64,000 nt of DNA, taken from positions 1 through 64,000 of the forward strand of contig JAQFWX010000155.1 of assembly GCA_027605045.1 (NCBI GenBank), read 5' to 3'. Made by a program: the position numbers and the translations under genes. The notes below the pieces were generated by a model, which was not told the DNA's origin, did no database searches, and saw only the letters and a list, made by a program, of their open reading frames with translations. The DNA comes from Phallus indusiatus. Its lineage: Eukaryota > Basidiomycota > Agaricomycetes > Phallales > Phallaceae. Of the stretch, positions 48,620 through 58,577 are shown in pieces; positions within the stretch are counted from its first letter, which is position 1, and every line of letters starts with the position of its first letter.

Positions 48620-49942
48620 TTTTTTTCGCTAAATATGACGACATTATATACGCATTTATCACGATATGTTTTTTTTTGGTTTTGTGAATCTCGATACATA
48701 TTTAAATGAAATCATGTACTACATGATCCAAATTCTACGAGTCTGTGGGTGGTCACTTGGTAGCTTGTGACGCCGCAACTGAATTGAACATATAAAAGAA
48801 CACCCCCCCCCAAAAAAAAAACTCAAATCTCTTTCCCTGCTGTACATACATACCAAGCTGATCCACTCTTTGTCGATGCTGACTGTGAATACGCCAATTC
48901 GAGGCATATGCACAAATAAAATGTGCAAGTAAAAAAGGGAGTCACGATGTGGTAAAGTCGGTACGGTACGTTAGTTATTTACACGATATCGGTTTTCGAG
49001 CTATTTTCCTTATTCTCCACCTTCTTTCCACCTTCTTCAAGGATAAAGACGGTCCGAGCCTTTTCAGTCAACGCAACTCCCGGTCGGCTATTATTTATAA
49101 AGAACTGGACTTGGACTTTATTTTTTTCGTGATAGCACCCCAATTTCCGATGCTCCTCCCCCAGTGGGTGTCGTGCTTGCGACAATCGAGTCTGCCCGAT
49201 CAACGTCAGCCACACGAGTCTTGGCGAACGGAGTATTACCTACAATTCTCAGCGTCCGCATGTTAGATAGGATCGTCAAAGACTGGCCGACGAATTTTCT
49301 CAAACCGGAGTGGGGAAAGAATATGGTTAGATGGGAGGAACTAAGAGATGGTCAACAAGAAGTACATGCACCGAGGTGCAACGACAACGGCGAGGGCAAC
49401 CGTTCACCAACGCCCGACCCAATTTTACACTCAATAAGGGCATTCCACGACACCGATCGAACAATGACGAAAGCTTCAGTTGCTTTCGCGTCTCTCTGAT
49501 CAAGCTACTCATTTTCAGCTTACCATCTGAGGAAACTAAATCATGAGCAGATTCATTGGACACACTGGCAACCGGTGCAGGAATCTTTATGAATTGAAAA
49601 CTGGACTGAGACTCATAACAACGCTTTTAGCATTATGTTAATGTGAGCAAAAAATTGAGATAGCCTTGACGCTATACTAGTGCGCTTCGACGTCTCAAAT
49701 TTCTCCTTTTTTGTACTTCAAGAGGTTTTATGTATACAATAAATGATTTTCAGGGTAAAACAGGTATAGATAATCATTGTGGCACAGACATATCAACTTT
49801 TCAGCAGACAGGATTATCAATTCCTTCTTATTCTGACAGTCCTGATCTTGAGGAATTGATCTAAAGCGTTGATATCGTTATTCAAACACCGAAAGAAGAT
49901 TAATATCAAATCATACCGTATTATAGTGAGAGATCGAGTCTT
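48620..49942. other. Intergenic with overlapping unassigned frames
   Basis: About 1.3 kb. Near 49118-49563 both strands hold competing open frames. The plus frame from 49164 includes VKDWPTNFLKPEWGKNMVRW, and minus frames include FAKTRVADVDRADSIVAS. Neither has a recognisable domain or clear start and splice pattern, so no gene was called. Confidence 0.4.
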
Positions 49943-50089
49943 CTACAGCCCGGGCTCACATTTACCAAGGAATTCGTTGCAAATCTTGTCTGGAGGACAT
50001 TCATTAGGGCAGGATCTAGCCATGGCGGACGTCGTGAATAAAGTGAGAGCAAGAGTAATAGCGACGAAAGTAGAGCGGATGAATTGCAT
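49943..50089 (-). CDS. Small secreted cysteine-containing peptide
   Basis: A 48-residue intronless frame. MQFIRSTFVAITLALTLFTT plus SAMA forms a textbook signal peptide with an Ala-x-Ala cleavage site. The mature part RSCPNECPPDKICNEFLGKC ends EPGL and has four cysteines spaced C-x3-C-x5-C-x6-C, enough for two disulphides. Such small secreted proteins act outside the cell, for example as effectors or defence peptides, but no family was recognised. The start at 50089 was preferred over an upstream in-frame Met at 50125 because it gives the cleanest signal peptide. Confidence 0.5.
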   Translation of the reverse strand: MQFIRSTFVAITLALTLFTTSAMARSCPNECPPDKICNEFLGKCEPGL

Positions 50090-51149
50090 GATCAATGCTG
50101 TTAGGAAGAGATTGCAAGCAGACAAATTGTTTTGATGGGTTAAAGCTGGTAATGTATCGTGTTTCCGTACGCATTTTTATATGCATTTGGGAGTGTTATT
50201 TCTGCTTGTCCGAATGACGCCGCGTACCCCTATAGTATGGCCGGGCAGATGTTTAGCGAAATTGGCGAAATTTGTACATAATATTAACATTCACATGAAT
50301 CTGTTTTATTCGGGAAGTAACCCCGATGAGCCTGCTATCAATTGAATCAAATGGCCGATGAGCGTTCAAAGAACGCCTTGATATTTTAAGGAAGTCGTGG
50401 CACCGAGCTTGAAGCAACAAGCTTATGACAAAATTTTTGCCGCAGATGGACCGAATCTTGAGTGCTTCAGTTGCTGGATGAACACTGTAGTCAACTTGAC
50501 GTTACCGATTAGTCCTTCATACTGAGGCATCTGGAAGCTAGCGCATACAGGCTAATAACTTTGGAGTCACTAGTCACCGGTCATTTGCCGTTGAAGATTT
50601 GTTTATCAAACTCCAGAACGGTCTACTTGATCTAGCCGGTGCCGGTAAACAGTGAACGTTTGAACCGTAATCTAGCGAGTCGGACGCGTCCACTATGAAC
50701 CGGATCTAGCGATCGCTATCTAGCGGACTCACACAACCGGGTTCAAAATAAAATTCTATTCAACTCGTTGTTATGAGTATGTATTCCACTTTCATCAGCC
50801 ATATTGTCCCTGTTATACAATGGAATTTATGCGGTCATATTACATACGTACATACCAATGCAGTTTAAGAAAAATGATTTACATATCACTTTCTCGAAGC
50901 TTTCCCTTTTTATCATGCCATGAATCTCACCATTATTCTCAATTGACACGTGGTACAACACTGAGAAAATGATTCCGGCGGCGTCATAAGCACTTGAATG
51001 TGAGATCTAGTCGCCGGTGGTCAAGCGAATCCAGCCTGACCGAGGAAAGCCGCAACCCTAGCTGCAGATTGTGGAGTGTGTTTGATGTTAGATAACATAT
51101 GTTGAGTACACGTTTCAGCGGGAGCTTTAGATTGTGATATCAGGGTACG
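50090..51149. other. Intergenic, left flank of the mobile element
   Basis: About 1 kb with no assignable gene. A minus-strand frame stopping at 51021 (SQSKAPAETCTQHMLSNIKH, then TPQSAARVAAFLGQAGFA) abuts the element and could be the 3' end of a gene cut by insertion. Short TCTAGCG motifs recur near 50670-50725. Confidence 0.35.
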
Positions 51150-51240
51150 GTGTACATAACGCGCCAGGTTAAAATTTTGAACTTTTCGGAGTTTGCGACT
51201 CCGCAAACGGCCGTATCAGTAATCAGGTATTCTAAAAATA
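51150..51240 (+). repeat. Left terminal inverted repeat
   Basis: Begins GTGTACATAACGCGCCAGGT and matches the reverse complement of 58487-58577. The outer 41 bases differ at 2 positions, and the match continues with one gap and more substitutions to about CTAAAAATA. It contains the hairpin TTTGCGACTCCGCAAA (51192-51207), arms TTTGCG/CGCAAA. Confidence 0.85.
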
Positions 51241-51465
51241 CAATTTAATTTTTTTATTTTTCTATTTTGTTTTGAGGGTGCCGGTGAATTTTTTGCTTGA
51301 AGGAGTAGTTTGAGAAATAAGTCGACCCAAAATCTCACCTTGTCCCGCCAAATGGGTTAGATTTTTTGTGAAATAAAAAAATTCGCTACACCAAAATCAA
51401 GTAATAAGAGCAATATTTTATTGAGGACGAATAGTTATATGAGATAAATACACAAGGACCTTTTC

Positions 51466-51554
51466 CAACATGGCTGGGATTTGAACCAGCGACCTCAAAA
51501 AAGCAAAAGCACGGCAGACATAAGCTCTTCCTAATACCGCTGACCCATAGGGAT
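51466..51554 (-). other. tRNA-like sequence, probably a relic or SINE head
   Basis: On the minus strand a T-arm with a perfect 5-bp stem (GCTGG TTCAAATC CCAGC, 51473-51490) contains a B-box GGTTCAAATCC. Upstream, TGGGTCAGCGG (51537-51547) fits an A-box. The implied acceptor arms do not pair (ATCCCTA and CATGTTG) and the anticodon arm is unclear, so it is unlikely to be a working tRNA. Confidence 0.45.
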
Positions 51555-51655
51555 CTACAACTCTCAGCGCCAACTAAGTGTATATATATGATTTGTCCCT
51601 CAACAGTAAATAATAAAGTAGATGGTAACAAACATTGCGCTTTTCAAGTACTTAT

Positions 51656-53225
51656 TTAGTTACGTTCTTCTATCATATTCATGATTTGTCTCCAAACTTG
51701 CCAACAGTTCTGGAGAGATAGTTTGGGGCTACCTATTTTCACGTATGACGCCTCAAATAATTCCCTAGAGACCTCATCGCCAAACTGAAGGAAATCTTCA
51801 CCACCGTGCTGCTGAAGTAGCTCGTCAATCACTTTCATGTCTGATATTTTAATGAGCATGTTTTTCCCTCGAAATTTCCTGGGATTGGTATAAAACTCAA
51901 GTGGGGTGCCTGCCGTAGGCAAGAGAACTTTTCGTTGCAGTCTGATACGATGCACGGCTTGACGTTTCATTGCGCGATTTAATCTTGCTTGAGTCACTTT
52001 CGCCCACAACCAGGTCCCAAGTTCTCTGGCTCAATACACATGATTAATTGAAATATATAATTTAGAAAAACTCACTTATGAATACGATTCCCGTCTCTGT
52101 AATTTACCTCAAGCTGTCCATTCGTCCATGCATCTAAGATGTTTTTCAAGTCCTTTTCCCATAGCGGCCTCCACGCTCTCTCCCGTGTAATATTACGAAC
52201 GCTACGAACATAGCGAACAGGAGGAATATCTTCCACGGAAAGATATGGTGCCCAATGCGTTCTGAAAAGAAAAGTATAAATATAGTCATTAACAGCATAT
52301 ATGAGCATCACATACCGAAGCGCTACCTGTAGTATTCCAATCTTTCCATTCTCAGAACCTTTATCACCAGTTAATTGGATTGGTACGCCTACAGAATAAT
52401 TCAAAGCTTGAAATTATTTGATAAAAATGCGCACCTTTTCTTTCTTTTACAGTGCGCAGAAACAGAGCAACAGGAATCTCGTTCAAACGTGCGTTGGGTA
52501 CTGCACACAGACAAAGTTCATAACGGGAATACTTGTCTATGATGCCCCAAACGTCGATTCCCATTGCTTCCCGCAGTTTTTCGTGACCGTCCATGCACCA
52601 CTCTTCATTTGGACCGGCACTGAATAAAATTTTGCGAACTATCTTTCTCTTCCCGGTCCGACGTCGTTTTGCTTGTTCTGGGTCCCGTATTTTCTGTATG
52701 TTTTCGATAATATTTCTGTAGGTGTATAGGAGGTATAGATCAACAAAACATGAAACCAATATTCATTGAATACCTTGGAATATGTATCCCCTCTAGCTTC
52801 AACTCTTCTTGGATTCGACGGATACCCCACTCCTCAAGTGGATCTTCGCGTGTAACTTCAACAACTGCTTCCACCATTTGTTCCGTTGAGATGCGTGGTT
52901 TGTGGGTATGGCGTAGCTGACATATATTGATAATTCTTTGAATACTACGTTTACTTCAAAACCAAATGAATAATCCGCATTTAGCGATTGAAATACAAAA
53001 ACTTTACCTGATTTCTGTATTATAATCTTGGAGGATCTTGTCTGACAAGTCTTTGACTTTGGTACCTTCATCTAAATAATTCTGAATGATTGGGCCCCAG
53101 TAGTTTGCATTTGAGACTATTGGCGATGCGTGCTAGTTCACATATACAACATAATATAAATACACGACGCACTTACCAACTGGTGCGTACTGGTTTTTTC
53201 CTGTTGGATTAGGTGCCGGCGCCAT
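51656..53225 (-). CDS. DDE integrase/transposase (integrase core domain)
   Basis: DNA strand-transfer enzyme presumed to move the element. It begins MAPAPNPTGKNQYAPV, followed by an N-terminal helical part (NYLDEGTKVKDLSDKILQDY; ISTRTIQRIINICQLRH) and a helix-turn-helix-like block EEWGIRRIQEELKLEGIHIP. The RNase H-fold core has GPNEEWCMDGHEKLREAMGI (first Asp), DVWGIIDKYSRYELCLCAVP, and VPIQLTGDKGSENG (second Asp). VRSVRNITRERAWRPLWEKD contains the likely third acidic residue (Glu of RER). The C-terminal part carries KVTQARLNRAMKRQAVHRIR and ends MNMIEERN. The W-C/H-x-DGHxKL signature resembles integrase-core proteins common in mushroom genomes. It has about seven exons; the frames join without stops and the acidic triad is present, so it may still be functional. 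It is divergent from the alpha-kinase. Confidence 0.8.
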
Positions 53226-53613
53226 TAGTGTGATGAACAACCGACTAGTAGATGAAGTTCTCAGTGTTTAATGAGTGAAAAGTTATTTGGAATATTTTAA
53301 AGAAGAGAACTAAAAGACGGAACGTTGGTTGAAAATGGAGGGGGAAAAATTGGGGGAAAAAATTGTGATATTTTCGGACTTTGGTATATGATCGAAGTGA
53401 CCATGTGTCTCTGGTGTCTGAAACCCGAGTCGGACACCTCGGGACTCAGACAAGCACATTGTATCTAGTTAATTTTAGAAGAAACTGTAAGACACGTAAT
53501 CCAAATTTGTCATTTTTTTTTCATATCATACGTGTTTTTTTTCACATACTAAACACATTTGAAAACACTTGAACATATCTTTTCTTCTGCATACCCCTAA
53601 ACTCGTGAAGACA
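53226..53613. promoter_or_regulatory. Shared region between integrase and alpha-kinase starts
   Basis: 388 bp between the two start codons inside the element, so the two genes are likely driven from a common divergent promoter. It is rich in short A/T runs, and no specific factor site was recognised. Confidence 0.45.
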
Positions 53614-56600
53614 ATGTCATCTAACACAGTCTGCTCTTGTTGTGGGACATCTTTCCTTCACCTTCATGGTGAAATATGTGGTAGATGCCAACAAGCAAAT
53701 GCAGGATCCAAGGATGTTGATGAGGGAGTTCAGTGCCAGGAGTGTGGTCGGTTATTTCGACGCCTCAACTCTGCACATTGCGGCCATTGTATTCAAAATG
53801 GCTATGGTAGAGATCATTTTTCACTCTGATTTAAATTCTACATTAATTTGTACAGTTAGTGGCCTGTCTTCATCATCATTGACACGGCATATACATGGTG
53901 CTCTGCAACTAAAAAACAACCCACGCAATGCTGATCAAAACCTTCAAGAGTTCGCAACTCCAGAAGACTTGTCCAGTGGAGAAACCTTGGTAAATATTCA
54001 CATGATTTATTCTTATATGCAATACTAACTCAACGTTAGGACAAACAAGGCACTGAAAACATGTTCGCCACCCTCAAGAAGGCCTACATTATCAACCGTG
54101 AAGGTGTTAGAGATCCCGACATCCTGCAAAGGAGTAAAGCGCCTCCAAATGCTACAGCAAAATCGATACCCGTGAAAAAAATTCCAAACCAAATAAATAT
54201 TCATGTAAGCTCTCTGTTCCGTTATTCTTTGCGCACTAATAAAGTGACAATGTTTATGTAGCTGAAGGCTATCTGGGTTCAAATGGATTCAAAAACAGAA
54301 AAGATTTCTTGTCTTCCGCGAAGCACTCCTTACCTTACGAACAGTCCTTGGAAAGAGATTGTGGAAATATATGCTGGTGTTGCAAAACTTGAGATAGGCG
54401 AACGTCTTAAACTGCACGTTGATGAGTAGGCATTTATTATGCTACTATTCTGAAACGAAACTAACGCGATCCCAGGAGTAAAATCATGCTTTGTAATGTT
54501 AAAGGCACCGCTGGTATACTGCAATACGTCGATGAATGGACAACTGGGACGCTTGGGGGGCTCTGGTCTCATCTCATCGAACCAGCTCAAAAAGATATCT
54601 ATATTACACACAATGAAAGTCAAAAGAGGCAGCCGACATTATACGTAATTGCAGTTGCTGATGTTCCCAATGAACGAGCTCTCGAATGGCAAGAACGTCA
54701 GAAGATACTTCGTCGCCAATCTCGGATTGCAGCGAAAGCAATGATCAAAGGTCAACGTGGAACTACCGATATTCAAACAACCAGTACGGCATTAATATTT
54801 CATTTAATACTTCTTTTACTTATGTTACACTGACATAGTCCTGGGCTCGACGAGTCTCACTCCTTATTCCACACAACCTTTCCATGGCAGTAGCGTTCTC
54901 ATAGAACGCTTGGATATGAGCATGGATTCGGACCGTAAAATCTCCATTAAAGCATCTCCAGATACACTCTCCCTCCAGATAAGCTCAGAAACTCAAGCGT
55001 CGGGAACTACTAAACAAATGTTCCGGGTAAGTTGCTGGTCCTCTCGCTTGACAGTCAATGAAGTTCTATGTCTCCAGGCTGTGATCAACAATGACGTGTA
55101 TGCTGCGAAATGCTTTTACAACCTGGGTGTGCGTTCCCAAGTCGGCATATCAACTGCCGAAAATAAAAAACACCTTGAAAACGAGTTAGCTCGTCATGTC
55201 ATTGCAACTGACATTGGAAACCATTTCCTCAACTATGCTCAACAACGCCAGGTTAATGTGTACGGTATGTAGTCCTTACTCCTGCTTCTTCATTGGATCA
55301 ATTAAACATCATGTCAGATTTTTCTTTTTCTGCTAGTTGGATCGCAGTCGTCAAAGACGGTGGACAAGCAGAGTGGGCTTACCTGATGGCTCCTATGCTA
55401 GCTATAAAGCAGGAAGTAAAGTTCTCCGGAACAACAGTAGCTGGGGCGAACGAGTCACCAATGGGTCAAACGATGGATGCGTTTGCACATTTTTCCTTAG
55501 ATTTTACGGAAGAGAGCCTGGTATTGACAGATATTCAAGGTTGAATTATTTGCTAAATGTTATGCTAAGAACTTGCTAATGATAGTTGCAGGAATCCTTA
55601 CTTCTCGTTTCAATAGTGCAGGATTCCGGATTTCAGAGGCACTAACATTATTCGATCTAATGACGCATACGTACGTTTCAAAATACCTTCTTCCGAGCCA
55701 TCCAGATCTTAAATAATATTGTAATTCTAGCACGGACGCTAACTCTGGTCTTGGGGATTATGGACAACAAGGAATAGAAGATTTCAAGGCACAGCATATC
55801 TGCAACTCGTTTTGTAGGTTGCTGAATCTTAGTACGCTAGAGACTCAGGGCAAAAAAAAATCACGTAATTTCCGCGCACTAACTCCAGCTAGTGAAGAAG
55901 AAGAAGACGAGCTTCTTGCAGCTGCCTCCACATCCAAACATACTTCAGTATCTAACAGCAAACGCTCCCGAGTCGACTCTGTTTTATCCACTTCTGCCTC
56001 TACATCTAGCCGAAACCGACGTCGTCCATTGACCGGTGTTGAAGCTGAAAAAGATACTCGAGTACAATACCCTTGTCAGATAACATTCTGGGGTCGTCAA
56101 TTTACTGAGGACAACGAACCTGTGGATGGCGAAGTTATACCCAAACCTGGGGAGGAAAGGACAGGTGAAATAAAGATTGCTCTTGACCGGAAAGAGCTTT
56201 TTAATTTAAAGCGCACCAATTTATGGAGAGTAAGTGTAGACTTCAGATTACATTAAATTATTTTGACACGAAGTTACAGATTGACCTGATGGATAGTCAT
56301 GTTTCTGATGCATATATCCCGCATGTTGCACTTCAACCTTCTGATGACAAGCAAACGTACCTCCTATATTTGGAACTGCGACGATTTGATGGTTTGGCAC
56401 ATTTATATGAAGAGTTTGAAAGTCTCTCAAAAACAAAGAACGTTATGATTGCCAGTGGGTTCCTCAATCCTGAAAGTGATCGTACGAAGTACTGATATAT
56501 TTTAGGACTCAACTTTGTATACAAGCTAATTCGAGCTCGGGATAGTATCGTAGATGGGAAAACCTTTGAATGGCTATGCGCTGAAACGTCGTCTTATTCT

Positions 56601-57067
56601 GGTGCCCAGGTTATCTATCCTGCATATGATGCAAATCCTGACAATACAACGATCAATTGCACCTTGACTGCATTCTCCCATTTCTCGTATGATCGTTATT
56701 TCAAACAGCTGGTGAACACAAACTGGGCTTGTGATTTTTTTCTAATTATTTATACGCAAATCAAATTATACTAAATGTCTATTTAGATATGAAGACAGGC
56801 GAGAACGACGCTACAGTTCTCGCCACAGTAACACACGAGTATGACTTATTCTATGGTGCCATATGAAATCATCATTACTGATATCAATCAAACAGTCGAC
56901 GTTCAATTAGCAGTGAAGATGAAATAAGTCTGGCTCCAACCGTTGTCCATTACCCGCATAACTTTGACTCCAAGGGTATAAACCTGTGGCGGGAAGTCCA
57001 TAGCTGCTCCAATATCTGTACGGCATTAGGCTTCACTAACGTCAACACTGATTCTGGTGAGGTATAG
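53614..57067 (+). CDS. Alpha-type protein kinase with twin zinc-knuckle N-terminus
   Basis: Atypical Ser/Thr kinase of the alpha-kinase (eEF2K/TRPM7/MHCK) superfamily. From MSSNTVCSCCGTSF, two motifs with identical spacing C-x2-C-x11-C-x2-C occur (ending CGRC and CGHC), probably zinc-binding. A ~300-residue region of unknown fold follows. The kinase core shows INNDVYAAKCFYNLG (ATP Lys), NKKHLENELARHVIATDIGN, YDFSFSASWIAV, KFSGTTVAG, TMDAFAHFSLDFTEESLVLT, and DIQG. It ends LTLFDLMTHT, then NSGLGDYGQQGIEDF, the Gly-rich motif, and QHICNSFCRLLNL, the zinc-binding His/Cys site. After a Ser/Arg/Glu-rich linker comes a second conserved-looking region (YPCQITFWGRQFTEDNEPVD to ARLNFVYKLIRARDSIVDG) of unknown function, ending FTNVNTDSGEV. 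About 13 exons encode roughly 950 residues. The reading frame is intact if a 51-nt intron near 56454-56504 is spliced. Agaricomycetes have many alpha-kinases; placement inside a transposon-like unit is the unusual part. Confidence 0.82.
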
Positions 57068-57404
57068 AAATCAAATTTATAACTATGCTATCTATGAAAA
57101 TTATATGCTATTCTATGCCAACTATGTATTTAGGAATTTTATGTGTCTATGCTTATGCTATTTTAATCAAATGTATGCGCGAAAATTATTGAGGCCTATT
57201 AGGTGTGACACCTGACACGACACGACACCTTCCTGCTGGTTGGCTCAATCCTCTGTGCAGAATCAATTGACAGCATGATTTGGTATGATATTTATAATCT
57301 TCATTCTACAGTCACAGTATTAAACTCGTTTCATTTATTCTAGTAATGGGTTTGCCTTTCAAAGGGTTATGCAGCCCTCTTCATGATGCTGCAGATGTCA
57401 AACG

Positions 57405-58260
57405 CGTGTAGCGCGTTTCACGGCCAATGAATTACTTTTGAGGTAATTTACTTATACATTTCTATTTTCTTATATTATCCGGACAACGCAAAATTATTAG
57501 ATTATGGATCTGCACACGATTCTGGAAGCGTCGTGCACAATTACACTCGACCCCCCCTCTCTCCACATCACCCATGCATATAGCATGTTTCCTGGCCAAC
57601 CAATTACTTTTGAGTTAAGTAACTTATATCAATGTATTCATCTTTATTATATTGACAATATAAATAGAGTGTAATATCGCTCCGCGCACGATTTTTGACA
57701 CGTCGTGCATGATTACTCTTTCCCCTACCTCCAAATATGTCTGTAATGAGTGTTGCACGTTTCCCAGCCAACACAATGCTCCAAAGGTAAGGTATATATT
57801 TTTATCTACTCATTTATGTTTTCTCAAGATTGTGAAATGAGTGAGATATTGCTCCGCGCACGATTTCCAGGTTGTCGTGCGCGAATACTTTTCCTCCTAC
57901 CTCTAGCCTTGTCAACAACACATGTTGCGCGTTTGCCGGCGATCCCGATGGTTTACAGGTGAGACCACTATTCAGTATCCTTATTATACATTGTATTGAC
58001 ACTTCCAAATAGTTGAAACACGTCTCCGCGCACGATTTCCTGGACATCGTGCACGATTACTCTTTTCCTTTTGCACTACTAGTAGTACTTACTCCGGTGC
58101 GTGTCGCGCATTTACCGACCACACTTTTAGTTTACCGGTAAATAAACTACTCAATATCATTATTTTACATTATAATGACAATTTCCAAGCTTTGAAACAC
58201 GTCTCCGCGCGCGATTTTGGGACGTCGCTGATGATTACAGTGAAGGCCTTTCCACCACTG
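57405..58260 (+). repeat. Diverged tandem array, ~172-bp unit, about five copies
   Basis: Each unit has two landmarks. One is CGCGTTT(C/G)..GGCC(A)A-like sequence, at about 57412, 57585, 57757, 57928 and 58105. The other is CTCCGCGCACGATTT...TCGTGCGCG-like sequence, at about 57510, 57680, 57853, 58024 and 58203. The period is therefore 171-179 bp. The best unit has inverted arms CGCGCACGA/TCGTGCGCG (about 57855-57883). The array fills the right subterminal part of the element between the kinase stop and the right inverted repeat. Confidence 0.75.
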
Positions 58261-58486
58261 TCATGTTCCACGTCTTCTTGGGATTAAAGGTATTTCTCAA
58301 GGGTTCTCTCACAAGCTATTTTTTTGGGATTTCCTGTCCGTTGTTACGTATAATTCTATGTAGTCCAGAAAACATCAACATTATTTAATAGAAGTATATT
58401 TTCTTCAACAGCGTCACTCAATATAGTGTACTCCGGTGAATTATACATAAAAATAAAATAAATAAAATAAATAACTAAAAAATTGA

Positions 58487-58577
58487 TATTTTTAGACAAT
58501 CTGAACTACTGTGACGGCGATTTGCGGAGTCGCAAATCCGAAAAGCTCAAAATTTCAACCTGGCGCGTTATGTACAC
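58487..58577 (-). repeat. Right terminal inverted repeat
   Basis: Inverted copy of 51150-51240, ending ...GCGCGTTATGTACAC at 58577. It contains the same hairpin (TTTGCGGAGTCGCAAA, 58521-58536). Confidence 0.85.

Larger units (their letters stand above)
51150..58577. mobile_element. Terminal-inverted-repeat element carrying a DDE integrase and an alpha-kinase
   Basis: A 7,428-bp segment bounded by inverted repeats of about 91 bp. Inside are exactly two genes transcribed away from each other: an integrase/transposase on the minus strand and an alpha-type kinase on the plus strand. The right subterminal region is a tandem array of ~172-bp units. Outside the repeats, left GATATCAGGGT (51136-51146) and right GATAATCAGGGT (58578-58589) are imperfect direct repeats sharing ATCAGGGT, possibly an old target-site duplication. 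The structure fits a DNA transposon with a captured kinase. Transposon membership of the kinase is inferred from its position between the repeats and divergence from the integrase; other genomic copies would be decisive. Confidence 0.7.

Noticed and set aside
49164..49499. 111-codon plus frame with VKDWPTNFLKPEWGKNMVRW
   Set aside because: Competing minus frames overlap it, there is no clear start or domain, and it could not be distinguished from chance.
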